DNA of 64,000 bases from Candidatus Obscuribacterales bacterium (GTDB lineage: Bacteria > Cyanobacteriota > Vampirovibrionia > Obscuribacterales > Obscuribacteraceae), in the NCBI GenBank assembly GCA_019747875.1, contig JAIEQI010000095.1, positions 1 to 64,000 on the forward strand. Reading direction: 5' to 3'. The position numbers were made by a program, and so were the translations under genes. The notes below the pieces were generated by a model. That model had not been told where the DNA came from. It searched no databases and worked only from the letters and a program-made list of their open reading frames with translations. Positions 15,993 to 25,399 of this stretch are shown here, piece by piece (the stretch's first letter is position 1; each line of letters begins with the position of its first letter).

Positions 15993-17039
15993 TCAAAACA
16001 CCTCCACAACGCCGGCATCCCCATCAATAAATTTGCCTATTATGGATGCTTTCCACCCCGACTTTTGTAAATCAACCAAGGCCAACTCAGCATCAGATTG
16101 AGCCAGGGAAAACAGAAGACCACCTGAAGTTTGAGGATCAAACATAAGATCACTCAATGCCAGTGGCACAGATTCGGCAAATCGACAAACTTTACTATAC
16201 GTGTTCCTATTAGCATAGGCTGCAGCGGGCACGAGTCCTTGCTCAGCACAATGCTCTACTTCATCCAATAATGGAACTTGCCGGCTGGCAATTCTTGCAG
16301 TAAGTCCACTTGCTTGCGCCATTTCATGCAGATGTCCAATTAATCCGAAGCCGGTAATATCTGTAGCCGCATGAAGATCGAATTTAGCAGCGATTTCAAG
16401 ACAAGGACCATTTAGCCTGCATAGACTCTCAAGAAGCGCAGACCACGCTGTGTCTGAAAGTTCTCCACCTTTGCGTGCCAAAAATGATACTCCACTACCA
16501 ATCGGTTTACATAAGAGGATGGCATCGTCCGCTCTTGCAGCGGCATTCATCAATATTTTGTCCGGGTGCACGGTACCAGTGACGGCCAGACCGTAAATTG
16601 GCTCTGTAGATTGAATTGAATGCCCACCGACCAAAAGACAACCGGCCTCACGCACAGCTTGCGCTCCTCCTGCAATGATTTGTTGCGCAAGTTCAAGCGG
16701 ATAATCGCAGGTGGGAAAGCAAAAGACATTTAAGGCTAAGAGCGGCTTGCCCCCCATCGCATATACGTCAGAAAGGGCGTTAACAGCCGCAATCTTTCCA
16801 TACATAAATGGATCGTCCAATAGTGGTGGAAAGAAATCAATCGTTGAAACGATTGCCAAATCATCGGACATTTTGTATACAGCAGCATCTTCAAAATTCT
16901 TCGTACCAGTCAACAAATTGTCCGATTCGAAGGATGGCAAAGAAGCCACTATTTGAGCCAATTCCGCAGAGCTGATTTTGGCAGCGCAGCCGTAAGCTTT
17001 GATGTTTGCTGTAAGTTTTTTTGATTCAGCTGAAGACAT
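15993..17039 (-). CDS. selD: Selenophosphate synthase
   Basis: 348 residues from ATG 17039, the usual SelD length; an upstream in-frame start adds a non-conserved 28-residue leader. It makes selenophosphate from selenide and ATP. The catalytic Cys18 and Lys21 lie in YGCAAKIS, where many homologues have GCGCK: the second cysteine is Ala here. Further landmarks are STIDFFPPLLDDP, VNALSDVYAMGG and GGHSI near the ATP/metal site. It is an ordinary Cys form, not a selenoprotein. yedF follows after 1 nt. No selA, selB or tRNA-Sec is in the window. The 357 bp upstream (17040-17396) hold no gene I can support. Confidence 0.95.
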   Translation of the reverse strand: MSSAESKKLTANIKAYGCAAKISSAELAQIVASLPSFESDNLLTGTKNFEDAAVYKMSDDLAIVSTIDFFPPLLDDPFMYGKIAAVNALSDVYAMGGKPLLALNVFCFPTCDYPLELAQQIIAGGAQAVREAGCLLVGGHSIQSTEPIYGLAVTGTVHPDKILMNAAARADDAILLCKPIGSGVSFLARKGGELSDTAWSALLESLCRLNGPCLEIAAKFDLHAATDITGFGLIGHLHEMAQASGLTARIASRQVPLLDEVEHCAEQGLVPAAAYANRNTYSKVCRFAESVPLALSDLMFDPQTSGGLLFSLAQSDAELALVDLQKSGWKASIIGKFIDGDAGVVEVF

Positions 17040-17396
17040 ATGACCTGTGCCCACTTTGAGATTGATACGAATGGAAACGAGCTTCTTCTGCGGCTCTTCA
17101 CTGGAAACAGCTTGAAACCGCAATTAAATCAACCATGTTCAGATTTGCAATCCCCTTTGAAAACCGCTTGTGTAGTGAGTCTTGCTGTAGCTTCATTTCC
17201 GGTTTTCCAAAAAACCTTTTATATTAGTTTCGACCCTTCTGGCGTTTTATGGGCGTTTCGCCTCTTCAAAAAGATCAGTGATGGTTGTAGATTGTATGAA
17301 GTGAATCGATTGTTCGTAAGGAACTTGTCCTTTCGAGCATCTTATTCATCTTTCGTAATAGATCGTCCCTAATTCTCTCACAATACAAGGTCGCGA

Positions 17397-17603
17397 ATGC
17401 CTAAGAAAGTACTTGTGGCTCTTCCACCAGGTTTACTTGAACAGATAGATTTTGTCGCAGAAGTGGAGCATAGAAATCGCTCCGACTTGATAAGAGAAGC
17501 GCTGCGCCGCTATATCGACAATTTCAAACGCACACAAGCACCCAAAATGACGGTTAATCAAGTCGGCAATCAAAAGATTGCTGTCCTTAGCGATTCTGAG
17601 TAG
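17397..17603 (+). CDS. Ribbon-helix-helix DNA-binding protein (CopG-like)
   Basis: 68 residues. The N-terminal strand KKVLVALPPGLLEQID, the helix FVAEVEHRNRSDLIREALRRYI and the RSDLIREA turn are typical of ribbon-helix-helix regulators and antitoxins. The C-terminal 20 residues are a polar tail. No toxin gene is adjacent: the next gene encodes an unrelated membrane protein. It could be a solitary regulator, possibly of its own promoter or of selD across the divergent gap. Confidence 0.8.
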   Translation: MPKKVLVALPPGLLEQIDFVAEVEHRNRSDLIREALRRYIDNFKRTQAPKMTVNQVGNQKIAVLSDSE

Positions 17604-17696
17604 TTTCCCCACTGGAATTATTGACATTCTCTCTGCCCAGTCCTATTTTTGGTACGGTGGAAAAGGTCCCATACCCTAAAGAGACTGAATTCAAAG

Positions 17697-18008
17697 ATGT
17701 TGCAGTGGAATAATATCCTCCTGACCGAGCTGATCGCCGTTATCAGCCTGATTATCGGTCTAGGTTTTTGGAAGCTACCGCGCTTTCTGACCAAGAGAAA
17801 GTTGCAAGCAGGCTTTCCCTGGGGATATTATCCGGATCGCGTCGTAAAAGCCGACCCGGGCTTCTATGCCGAGGATAACGAGAGCTTTCTTTACGACGTC
17901 GGCACTGAGTTCTGCGGCATGGAAGGCTTTGGAGACTTTGGCGAGTTCTCTGGCTTTGGCGAAATGGGCGAATTCGGTCCCAATTTTGGCGGTGGCGGGC
18001 ACGAGTAA
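17697..18008 (+). CDS. Single-helix membrane protein with Gly/Phe-rich tail
   Basis: 103 residues from ATG 17697 (a TTG at 17649 would add 16). One N-terminal membrane helix (about 7-26, LTELIAVISLIIGLGFW), a basic cluster after it, a conserved-looking FPWGYYPDRVV segment, then an acidic tail of GFGDFGEFSGFGEMGEF repeats. Unrecognised. The tail resembles low-complexity adhesive or phase-separating sequence, but that is only an impression. Confidence 0.55.
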   Translation: MLQWNNILLTELIAVISLIIGLGFWKLPRFLTKRKLQAGFPWGYYPDRVVKADPGFYAEDNESFLYDVGTEFCGMEGFGDFGEFSGFGEMGEFGPNFGGGGHE

Positions 18009-18120
18009 GCTTTCTCCTTTAGGGGTGCATTAATGCGCCATCCGACCAAAGGTCAGGGCGACAGCCCTGGCAGACGCCGGAGCCCTATATAGGATTAAGC
18101 CAGATGATGCTACAGTATTA

Positions 18121-20193
18121 TTGGGTGGCGTCCGGATACTTGCGGTGCCTGTCTTTACTACAACAATAATCATCCTTATAGTCGCGCTTCTTGCGGCCTA
18201 CTTTGCTGTCCCGACAACCATGCGTAAGCACGTTGGAACAGGTCTATTGATTGCATGTTCAGTTTTTGTAGGCGCATTCTTCGTTCAAGTTTTCAAAGGG
18301 CAAGCCAGGCCCCAAAGCCTTCAGGCATTGGTTGCCGAAGAAAGAGCCGAAATGACATTGCGGATGATGACCACCATCAATGTCGGCGTCACAAAGTTTA
18401 CCGAGCTATCGGGATTTTCTTTCTTAGATGACAAGGACGCGAAGAGTAAGAACAAATCTGTGATGGAGGTCTCGTCGGAAAATCTCGGGCCGTTTTTCAA
18501 AACAGCACGAGAAGCGCTTGACGAGGCAATAAAGTACAATCCAAAATCAGCTGAGCTAAAAGCCAAAAAAGCGATTCTTGCCGCAGTCTCAGACAGCAAG
18601 AAAGCTCCAACAAAGGAAATTCGGCAGCTCTGCAAACAACTAATGAACTCTCAGGAGCTTGAAGCAAGACGGCTAGGCGTTGTTCTCAACCGTACTCTTG
18701 TTGATGAGAAGCCGCTTCCACCGACCACCGTCGTGCCCACTCCTCCCGATAAAGAAACAAAAACTGATTCAGCGAATTCCAAAGCCCCAACAAAGCCAGA
18801 ATTAAGCACATCCGGTAAGAGCGAATCATCATCAAAAGATCGAAGCCGGCAAGATGCCGGCGCTCCCGGGATCGAACCGAACTCCCAAAAGAGCGCATCA
18901 TCATCAAAAGATCGAAGCCGGCAAGATGCCGGCGCTCCCGGGATCGAACCGAACTCCCAAAAGAGCGCATCATCATCAAAAGATCAAAGCCGGCAAGATG
19001 CCGGCGCTCCCGGGATCGAACCGAACTCCCAAAAGAGCGAATCGCAGAACGAAGCGGGGGCAAAAGCAGAAGATAGAGAAGGATCAACAAGCAACAAGCA
19101 AGAATCATCTGCAAAACAAAACGAAGAGAGCAATCAAACGGATTCAGGGGAAACGAATTCCACAATAGCCAGTGAAAACTTGATCACTCCAAAAGATGCC
19201 ATTCCAATCCTTGAGAAAGGGATCTCAAAAGGTTGGTACCAAGAGAATGCCAAGCTCCTTTATTTCACTGCATCTCACAACAAGTCTGAACTTTCGAAGC
19301 TCCGGAAACAGCTGGAAGAACGATACTTCGACAAGTTTCGTTTTATGATCCTGGCCTATAGTGTTGGTGGGCTTTGTGCTTTCATTGGATTAGTAACGAT
19401 AGTAATCCATTTCGGTTCGCTTGGACGAAAGGACCCGAAAGAAATTCCGCTGGAAGAGCGCGTCGGAATTGACCTGGATCTGCGCACTATATATTCAGTT
19501 TTTGTAGGCTGGCTGACAGTCGAACTAATGATGTCCCAACTTTTCAAACTACTGCCCAAGAATATGTTGAACTTAGGTTCAAACCCAGTCGGAATCGCGA
19601 CATTCTCCCTTATTTCTTACGTCGTTACGATGGTTCCAGCCTTTCTCCTTATATACTTCATTGCATTTAAGCCTCGCGGTTATAAGTTTTTTGAGGCTCT
19701 AAAGCAGCGCTTACGGACCCCAACTTCATCTCCACTTAAGCTGATTCTGGCAGGCTTCTTGAGCTGGTCAGCAATCATTCCAATGGTAGTACTGGGCGCC
19801 TTGATAGCAAGCAATCTACTGGGCTCGCAAGGCTCGGACAATCCAGTTCTCTCACAGATTTCAATGGTGGCGAACTCAGGCAACACACTGGCAATTGCCT
19901 TGCTCTATTTCACTGTCGCAGCTGCCGCACCATTTTTTGAAGAGGTCATCTTCAGAGGTTTTCTTTACTCTTCACTAAAAACAAGATGGGGGATTTTTCC
20001 AGCCATCCTGATCAGCGCATTTGTTTTTGCTTTTATTCATTTCGACAAAGGCGGAGCCTTGATGCTCTTTGCGCTTGGACCTGTTTTAGCGGTCTCCTAC
20101 GAACGAACACGAAGTCTACTTCCGCCAATGATTGCACACGGGCTCTGGAATGGCGGAAGCTTCGCAATGGCTGTCAGCCTCTATTACCAGTAG
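18121..20193 (+). CDS. CPBP-family intramembrane protease with repeat-derived insertion
   Basis: 690 residues from TTG 18121 (no ATG is better placed). Two N-terminal helices (about 10-60) are followed by a helical region, a long polar insert (about 200-350), then the C-terminal multi-helix CPBP domain. Its catalytic signature is EEVIFRGF (Glu about 607-608), with His about 640 in FIHF and His about 673 in HGLWNG. CPBP enzymes are membrane-embedded glutamic proteases related to Rce1. Residues about 241-312 are three 24-residue repeats (SRQDAGAPGIEP) encoded by copies of the interspersed GCCGGC repeat, all kept in frame. Confidence 0.85.
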   Translation: MGGVRILAVPVFTTTIIILIVALLAAYFAVPTTMRKHVGTGLLIACSVFVGAFFVQVFKGQARPQSLQALVAEERAEMTLRMMTTINVGVTKFTELSGFSFLDDKDAKSKNKSVMEVSSENLGPFFKTAREALDEAIKYNPKSAELKAKKAILAAVSDSKKAPTKEIRQLCKQLMNSQELEARRLGVVLNRTLVDEKPLPPTTVVPTPPDKETKTDSANSKAPTKPELSTSGKSESSSKDRSRQDAGAPGIEPNSQKSASSSKDRSRQDAGAPGIEPNSQKSASSSKDQSRQDAGAPGIEPNSQKSESQNEAGAKAEDREGSTSNKQESSAKQNEESNQTDSGETNSTIASENLITPKDAIPILEKGISKGWYQENAKLLYFTASHNKSELSKLRKQLEERYFDKFRFMILAYSVGGLCAFIGLVTIVIHFGSLGRKDPKEIPLEERVGIDLDLRTIYSVFVGWLTVELMMSQLFKLLPKNMLNLGSNPVGIATFSLISYVVTMVPAFLLIYFIAFKPRGYKFFEALKQRLRTPTSSPLKLILAGFLSWSAIIPMVVLGALIASNLLGSQGSDNPVLSQISMVANSGNTLAIALLYFTVAAAAPFFEEVIFRGFLYSSLKTRWGIFPAILISAFVFAFIHFDKGGALMLFALGPVLAVSYERTRSLLPPMIAHGLWNGGSFAMAVSLYYQ
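18841..19056 (+). repeat. 72-bp tandem triplication containing the GCCGGC palindrome, inside the CPBP gene
   Basis: Three direct copies of a 72-bp unit start at 18841, 18913 and 18985. Each contains AAGCCGGCAAGATGCCGG followed by CGCTCCCGGGATCGAACC, the same core as the array at 205-460, plus about 35 bp of host sequence. Copies are almost identical, so the triplication is recent. Length 72 keeps the frame. Confidence 0.9.
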
Positions 20194-20397
20194 CCCCTTC
20201 CTACCAGGATCAGGGCGCCTGGGGCGGCTTCTTGTCCACCGCAGCCTTTTCGAGGGTTCAATCGAAAAATAACCAGCAATAGCCATTAGATACGCTGTCA
20301 AAAATTATGGAACCGAACCGCAGTTGCGCCCGTCACCCGCCATGTAAGCCACAGGATATAGGTTATAGACAGCTTGTTCCGTGGCATAAGAATCTAA

Positions 20398-20955
20398 ATG
20401 AACGAAGGATCGGCCCCTGTGATTCAATTAGCCGACACAACTGGTCTTACTTTAGCTTCTGGTCCCTACAAATCGAGACCAGGGCTCTTTCCCATGCTCG
20501 TCGCATTGGGTATTGGGTTTGCCTTTTCAATCGTATGGCTAATCGTGGCCGCATGCCTGATAAGTGGGCGAGAGCCGCAATTTGTCCTTTACGGCATAAT
20601 GGTTGCTTGCGCTACAGCAGCCTATTGCACCTACATGGGTTACGTCGCCTATCGGCTACTGGCGGATAGCAAGCGTCAATACGTCTTGGAGCTAACACAA
20701 TCAGAAGCCGTATTGACAGTTATCGATAAGCTACATCACAAGAAATCCACCCAAATGGTGTTGCTCGATGATGTCAGATACGCAGAATACTATCCCTATC
20801 CTGACAGCGCTTCGGTGATCTTACATGCACCATATACGGTGATGGAAGTTCCTCTCTGGCCACTGGGTGGGCAGTCACAAGATGTGATGGATTTCCTCAC
20901 TGGTCGCGGAATTGCAATCGTCAACGCACAGTTTGACGACGAGGTTCCCGAATAA
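20398..20955 (+). CDS. Membrane protein of unknown function
   Basis: 185 residues. Two membrane helices (about 32-55, LVALGIGFAFSIVWLIVAA, and 64-88) form a hairpin; the C-terminal 95 residues are a soluble alpha/beta region (YVLELTQSEAVLTVID, VLLDDVRYAEYYPYP) that resembles the PH-like domains found after such hairpins in bacterial membrane proteins. No signature residues. No strong ribosome-binding site before ATG 20398. It converges on the next gene, whose terminator lies at 20988-21013. Confidence 0.6.
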   Translation: MNEGSAPVIQLADTTGLTLASGPYKSRPGLFPMLVALGIGFAFSIVWLIVAACLISGREPQFVLYGIMVACATAAYCTYMGYVAYRLLADSKRQYVLELTQSEAVLTVIDKLHHKKSTQMVLLDDVRYAEYYPYPDSASVILHAPYTVMEVPLWPLGGQSQDVMDFLTGRGIAIVNAQFDDEVPE

Positions 20956-20987
20956 ACGCCAGAGATAATGCAGAATTCTTGTACTAA

Positions 20988-21013
20988 GAAAAAGGGCAGA
21001 TTTTCATCTGCCC
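20988..21013 (-). terminator. Intrinsic terminator of the 21072-21545 gene
   Basis: GGGCAGAT (20994-21001) and ATCTGCCC (21006-21013) form a perfect 8-bp stem with a TTTC loop; the minus strand runs on into TTTTTC. It lies 59 bp after the stop of the minus-strand gene. Confidence 0.85.
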
Positions 21014-21071
21014 TCGCGTCGCTTTATATCGTAAATACAGCGACGCTAAACTTGATCAAGTGTTTTATTTC

Positions 21072-21545
21072 TTACTTGATGAAGGTGATCTTGGCACCGT
21101 TCTCGCTCATTTCGAGTTCATGCTTGAAGTTGAACTTCTTGGAGAGATGCTCGGTCATTGTCTTGAAGCAATTGCCCAGCTTCTCGCCCATCTCTGGGGT
21201 GAAGCAGGTGGATTTTTGCATCATGTTCCAGCAACCACACTCTTCGTATTCCATGGTGGCTTTATTGTCGTCACCGGAGATGATGATTTTGCTGCCGAAT
21301 ACATTGGTTTCGAATTCAGCCATTGCTTTGACCAATTCGAGAGGAGTTTTGACGTTCAATGTTTTGTAGTGATTTGCTTTTGACTCAGCAATCATGTCGT
21401 ACCATTCATTCTTCAACTCTGGTGTGAGCTTTTCGAACATCTTGGTGTTGATCATGTAGTTGTTGACGAGAACTTTCGATACTGTTTCTTGCAACTGCTT
21501 GGTGGTCCAGGTTGCCTTGATTTGTTCTTTTACTGCTGATGTCAT
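21072..21545 (-). CDS. Cys-containing cytoplasmic protein of unknown function
   Basis: 157 residues from the ATG at 21545 (longer in-frame starts reach 21677 but add a basic non-conserved leader). No signal peptide or helix spanning the membrane. The middle has ECGCW, then C about 20 residues on, then GNCFKTM; four cysteines spaced like this may bind a metal or form disulfides. It loosely recalls the L-2-amino-thiazoline-4-carboxylate hydrolase-like family, but I cannot confirm that. It has its own terminator. Confidence 0.65.
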   Translation of the reverse strand: MTSAVKEQIKATWTTKQLQETVSKVLVNNYMINTKMFEKLTPELKNEWYDMIAESKANHYKTLNVKTPLELVKAMAEFETNVFGSKIIISGDDNKATMEYEECGCWNMMQKSTCFTPEMGEKLGNCFKTMTEHLSKKFNFKHELEMSENGAKITFIK

Positions 21546-21744
21546 GTAAGTAGACTCCTTCCTGACGACGCCAACAATCTTATTTCGAACAGTGAGCTGT
21601 TCACTGAATCTGTCATGCTTTATTAATAAAAATCCGGAGAACAAATTCCGAGCGCCCGCCCGTGGACGCTCGTGCAATAGTGCATCACTATGCGCCCTAA
21701 CGCAGCAGTGACGCGATCGGTTATGATCTCCTCCCGGAGAGAAA

Positions 21745-22593
21745 ATGCCGAGCTACATGGTCACAGCTATCAATGTCGGGAGCTTCAATTTAGGAGAAGC
21801 TGATCGTGTGTTGAGCATTTTTACTGCGGAGCGAGGCTTAATCAAAGCAATTGCAAAAGGCGCACGCAAGCCGGGAACAAAGATGGCTGGACGCAGCGAT
21901 ATTCTCTGTGTTAACGAACTCTTGCTTTCAAAAGGACGCACATTTGAAATAATCACGCAAGCGCAAACCGTCGACAGTTTTCCAAAACTCCGGACCGACC
22001 TGAGCCGCCTCAGCTATGGGCTATTCTACGCAGAACTTACAAACGCATTTTCCCAGGGTTTGGAAGACGATCCGAAAGCCTATCTGGACTTCTTGATGAA
22101 CGCGCTTCAACAACTTTCCAACAGCGAACTGTCGCCAATTCATCTAAGCCTTAACTTTCAGCTCAAACTTCTCGAATTCCTTGGCGTGAAGCCTGAACTG
22201 ACTTTCTGTATCTATTGCCGAGAAGTGCTTCACGACTACAATCTTTCAAAATTCAATGTCGAACTCGGTGGAATAGTTTGTACGGCGTGCTTCCAACAAG
22301 GACGTCAGAGTCAGGTAAGTGAGCATCACCCGGACCATGATGAACTAGAACACGAACATGGAATGCTATCCCGAGGAGTACATATCACACCGCTAGTCTG
22401 GAAGACCATAATTTTGGCGGACGCCGGCTCAGTCGCCGAGTCATCCAATAAGGCCCCGGTGGTCGTGAGTGAGCAGGCGCAGCGACTAATTCAGGCTTAC
22501 GTCGAACATAAAGCCGGCAAAAGGCTGAAATCGCTGGATTTGCTGGGAAAATTCAAAGATCTGAACAATAGCAAGCAAAGCGCAGAGAGTTGA
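21745..22593 (+). CDS. recO: DNA repair protein RecO
   Basis: 282 residues. An N-terminal OB-fold (about 1-80: AINVGSFNLGEADRVLSIF, ERGLIKAIAKGARKP), a helical middle, and a zinc site made of CIYC (about residues 155-158) and CTAC 24 residues on. RecO loads RecA on SSB-coated DNA with RecR in recombinational repair and anneals strands. The C-terminal segment is longer and acidic/His-rich (HHPDHDELEHEH). The ATG at 21745 follows GGAGAG. Confidence 0.92.
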   Translation: MPSYMVTAINVGSFNLGEADRVLSIFTAERGLIKAIAKGARKPGTKMAGRSDILCVNELLLSKGRTFEIITQAQTVDSFPKLRTDLSRLSYGLFYAELTNAFSQGLEDDPKAYLDFLMNALQQLSNSELSPIHLSLNFQLKLLEFLGVKPELTFCIYCREVLHDYNLSKFNVELGGIVCTACFQQGRQSQVSEHHPDHDELEHEHGMLSRGVHITPLVWKTIILADAGSVAESSNKAPVVVSEQAQRLIQAYVEHKAGKRLKSLDLLGKFKDLNNSKQSAES

Positions 22594-22754
22594 TATATTC
22601 GGCAGATCACCCTTGGCATGCTGATTTATTAATCGGCCTAGCTTCCGATCATTAATTAGGTTTCTTCTTAGAACCGCTTGTAGAGCGCAAAATTGCTGGC
22701 ATGCACTCATCCGAGTCGATAAAATATGATTGTTGGCTCAAGAGGAGAGTAGGC

Positions 22755-24011
22755 GTGCCAGGTCTAAAGGATGTCGATCCCGAAGTTTACGAAGCAATCA
22801 AGTCTGAACTGAAAAGGCAGCAAGATGGGCTAGAGCTTATAGCCAGCGAGAATTTTGTCAGCGAAGCAGTCCTTGAAGCACAAGGCTCTGTGCTTACCAA
22901 TAAGTACGCCGAAGGGCTTCCAGGCAAACGCTATTACGGCGGCTGCGAGTATGTCGATGTCGTTGAGCGACTGGCTATCGAGCGCCTCAAGCAATTGTTC
23001 GGCGCCCCACACGCCAACGTCCAGCCGCATAGCGGCGCACAAGCGAACATGGCAGTCCTCTTCGCCATGCTGCACCCGGGTGATACTATCCTAGGAATGG
23101 CGCTTGACCAGGGTGGGCACTTGACGCACGGTTCGCCGGTTGCGATGTCAGGGAAGTGGTTTAAGGCAGTCTCTTATGGGGTCAATCCAGAAACTGGCAG
23201 AATCGATTTCGACATGGTGAGAAAGGCTGCACGCGAGCATCGTCCGAAGCTGATCATTTGCGGGGCAAGTAATTACCCTCGGCTTATTGACTTCGCCAAG
23301 TTCAGAGAAGTAGCTGACGATGTTGGTGCACTACTGATGGCTGACATTGCTCACATCGCAGGGCTTGTCGCGGCAGGATTGCATCCGAACCCATTCCCAC
23401 ATGCGCACTTCGTGACCAGCACAACTCACAAGACATTGCGTGGTCCTCGCAGCGGCATCATCATGTGCCAGGAAGAATATGCCACAGCCATCGATAAGGC
23501 TGTATTTCCCGGACTACAGGGCGGACCGTTGATGCACATCATCGCGGCCAAAGCGGTTGCATTCCAGGAAGCGCTTCAACCCGAATTCAAGAATTATCAA
23601 AAGCGAATTGTGGACAACGCCAAACAATTAGCGACAACACTAATGGCGGAAGGTCTCGACATAGTATCCGGCGGCACCGACAATCATTTGATGACTGTCG
23701 ATCTTAGACCGGTCAACATGACTGGCAAGAAAGCCTGCGACTTGCTCGAGCAAGTTCACATCACAACAAATAAAAACACAATTCCCAATGATCCACAGAA
23801 GCCACACATCACAAGCGGCATCCGTATCGGCACACCGGCTGTCACCACTCGCGGTTTAGGTGTTGAGGAAATGAAGATTGTCGGCAAGGCAATTGCGGAC
23901 AAACTCAAAAAACCCGAAGACGCAGACGTACAATCGCAAGTTCTGGAGACAGTCCGACGCCTATGCGACAAGTTCCCACTGTACAAAGAGAGACTGGTAG
24001 CAGCGAAGTGA
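22755..24011 (+). CDS. glyA: Serine hydroxymethyltransferase
   Basis: 418 residues from GTG 22755, which has AGGAGAG 7 nt upstream; an ATG at 22701 would add 18 unconserved residues. It converts serine and tetrahydrofolate to glycine and methylene-tetrahydrofolate with PLP. Visible: LIASENFVS and the EGLPGKRYYGG substrate/PLP regions, and STTHKTLRGPR with the PLP lysine at about residue 226. Its TGA overlaps the GTG of the next gene, starting a chain of three coupled genes. Confidence 0.96.
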   Translation: MPGLKDVDPEVYEAIKSELKRQQDGLELIASENFVSEAVLEAQGSVLTNKYAEGLPGKRYYGGCEYVDVVERLAIERLKQLFGAPHANVQPHSGAQANMAVLFAMLHPGDTILGMALDQGGHLTHGSPVAMSGKWFKAVSYGVNPETGRIDFDMVRKAAREHRPKLIICGASNYPRLIDFAKFREVADDVGALLMADIAHIAGLVAAGLHPNPFPHAHFVTSTTHKTLRGPRSGIIMCQEEYATAIDKAVFPGLQGGPLMHIIAAKAVAFQEALQPEFKNYQKRIVDNAKQLATTLMAEGLDIVSGGTDNHLMTVDLRPVNMTGKKACDLLEQVHITTNKNTIPNDPQKPHITSGIRIGTPAVTTRGLGVEEMKIVGKAIADKLKKPEDADVQSQVLETVRRLCDKFPLYKERLVAAK

Positions 24012-25399
24012 GTGAAGCCGTGCAGAAAACCGCAAGATCTAGAGCCTCGGCTCTAGCTATTCGGTTTTGCCAGGCTTTGCTTTTTTCCTCCGGGATATAT
24101 CTGGCTTTTACCTTCTCGCAAGGTCATTTAGATCAAACGCAAATACCGGGATTCTTATGCGCGCTTGCTGTGAGTTGGTGGCTGACGCCGGAAATTCGCA
24201 CACGCGCAATGCGATTGGGCTTGGTTGACAAACCGGGTGAGGAACGGCGCATACATAAAGTCGCCGTACCTCGTCTTGGTGGCGTAGCAATCTACATCAG
24301 CATAATGGTAGCGCTGGTGATAATGATGGCAATCTGCGGCAGATTTCCGAGACAGGGCGGATTGCTTGGTATTGCAGCTGGTGGCACGCTTATTTTCGTC
24401 ATGGGTCTATTAGATGACCTTGAATCGATCCCGGCGAAAGTAAAACTCGCAATTCAAGTCCTCGCCGCATGTGCAGCCTACTCTCTCGGAGTCAGACTCA
24501 ACGCACGCATTCCGCTGCCGCTAAATGTGGATTTTGGATTCATCCATATTAACGGCGGCATTGACGTAGGTCAAATGGCATTTCCCCTGACAGTTTTTTG
24601 GCTGGTTGGCATTTCCAACGCAGTTAATTTGATCGATGGCATGGATGGTTTAGCAGCTGGAGTGTCGCTGATCTCTGCCATTACAATTTGGTCAATCGCA
24701 ATGGCGCCGGACCTTCACCAGCCCTACGCCGCCTGGATTGCGGCTGTCCTTGCCGGTGCACTTCTGGGATTCTTACGTTGGAATTTCAACCCCGCTCGAA
24801 TTTTCCTTGGCGACTCCGGCGCATACTTAGCTGGTTTCACGCTCGGCGCAGTCGCTATCACCGGTGTGATGAAAACAGCAACTGTCGTGACGGTGTTGCT
24901 GCCAATGCTGATCCTGTTCTTCCCCTTGCTCGACACTAGCTGGGCAATTGTTCGCCGCCTCGCTCGCGGTCAATCAATATTTGCACCGGATGCCGATCAC
25001 ATTCATCATCGCCTGTTACGAACAGGGCTTTCGCAAAAGCGCGTCGCCTATCTCATCTATGCTCTCTGCGCAGCTCTTGGTCTAATTGCTAACTGGATGG
25101 TGGGACAGCAATATTACTACTTGTCGATTTGCGGAGTAGTTTTGGCCCTGGCGCTTTTCTTCGCCGAAGTGTTAAACAGGCAACGCGGAAGATCCGGCAA
25201 CAAAGCAGCGGAGCAATCAATTGCACCAGACGAACCGGCGGCTTTAGAAGAGCCGCAGCAGAAGCCAGCTATCGGTACTGGCACTACATCGTCAGCGATC
25301 CACGGAGTTTCACCTTCTGCTGGCGCCGTACCGGAAAAGATAACTCCATCTTCTCTATCAGAAAAACCATTAGCGCAAGATGAACCAGAACGCGGATGA
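24008..25399 (+). CDS. WecA/TagO-like undecaprenyl-phosphate sugar-1-phosphate transferase
   Basis: 463 residues from GTG 24008 (GTGA overlap with glyA). About ten membrane helices. Family motifs: LVDKPGEERRIHKVAVPRLGG, the DDLESIPAKVK loop with catalytic Asp pair (about 136), NAVNLIDGMDGLAAG (about 203), FLGDSGAYLAGF, and HIHHRLLRTGLSQ. It should attach a HexNAc-1-phosphate to undecaprenyl phosphate as the first step of a surface polysaccharide. HIHHRL marks the WecA/TagO group, not MraY. The C-terminal 75 residues are an added polar tail rich in Glu, Pro and Ser whose end overlaps the kinase start by 20 bp. Confidence 0.88.
   Translation: MSEAVQKTARSRASALAIRFCQALLFSSGIYLAFTFSQGHLDQTQIPGFLCALAVSWWLTPEIRTRAMRLGLVDKPGEERRIHKVAVPRLGGVAIYISIMVALVIMMAICGRFPRQGGLLGIAAGGTLIFVMGLLDDLESIPAKVKLAIQVLAACAAYSLGVRLNARIPLPLNVDFGFIHINGGIDVGQMAFPLTVFWLVGISNAVNLIDGMDGLAAGVSLISAITIWSIAMAPDLHQPYAAWIAAVLAGALLGFLRWNFNPARIFLGDSGAYLAGFTLGAVAITGVMKTATVVTVLLPMLILFFPLLDTSWAIVRRLARGQSIFAPDADHIHHRLLRTGLSQKRVAYLIYALCAALGLIANWMVGQQYYYLSICGVVLALALFFAEVLNRQRGRSGNKAAEQSIAPDEPAALEEPQQKPAIGTGTTSSAIHGVSPSAGAVPEKITPSSLSEKPLAQDEPERG

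Noticed and set aside
15993..17039. SelD as a selenoprotein with in-frame TGA
   Set aside because: The active-site position is a normal Cys codon and the frame has no internal TGA.
22701..22755. ATG 22701 as the glyA start
   Set aside because: Lacks a ribosome-binding site and adds unconserved residues; GTG 22755 has AGGAGAG at good spacing.
24008..25399. MraY (phospho-MurNAc-pentapeptide transferase)
   Set aside because: The HIHHRL motif and lack of cell-division/murein gene neighbours favour the WecA/TagO group.
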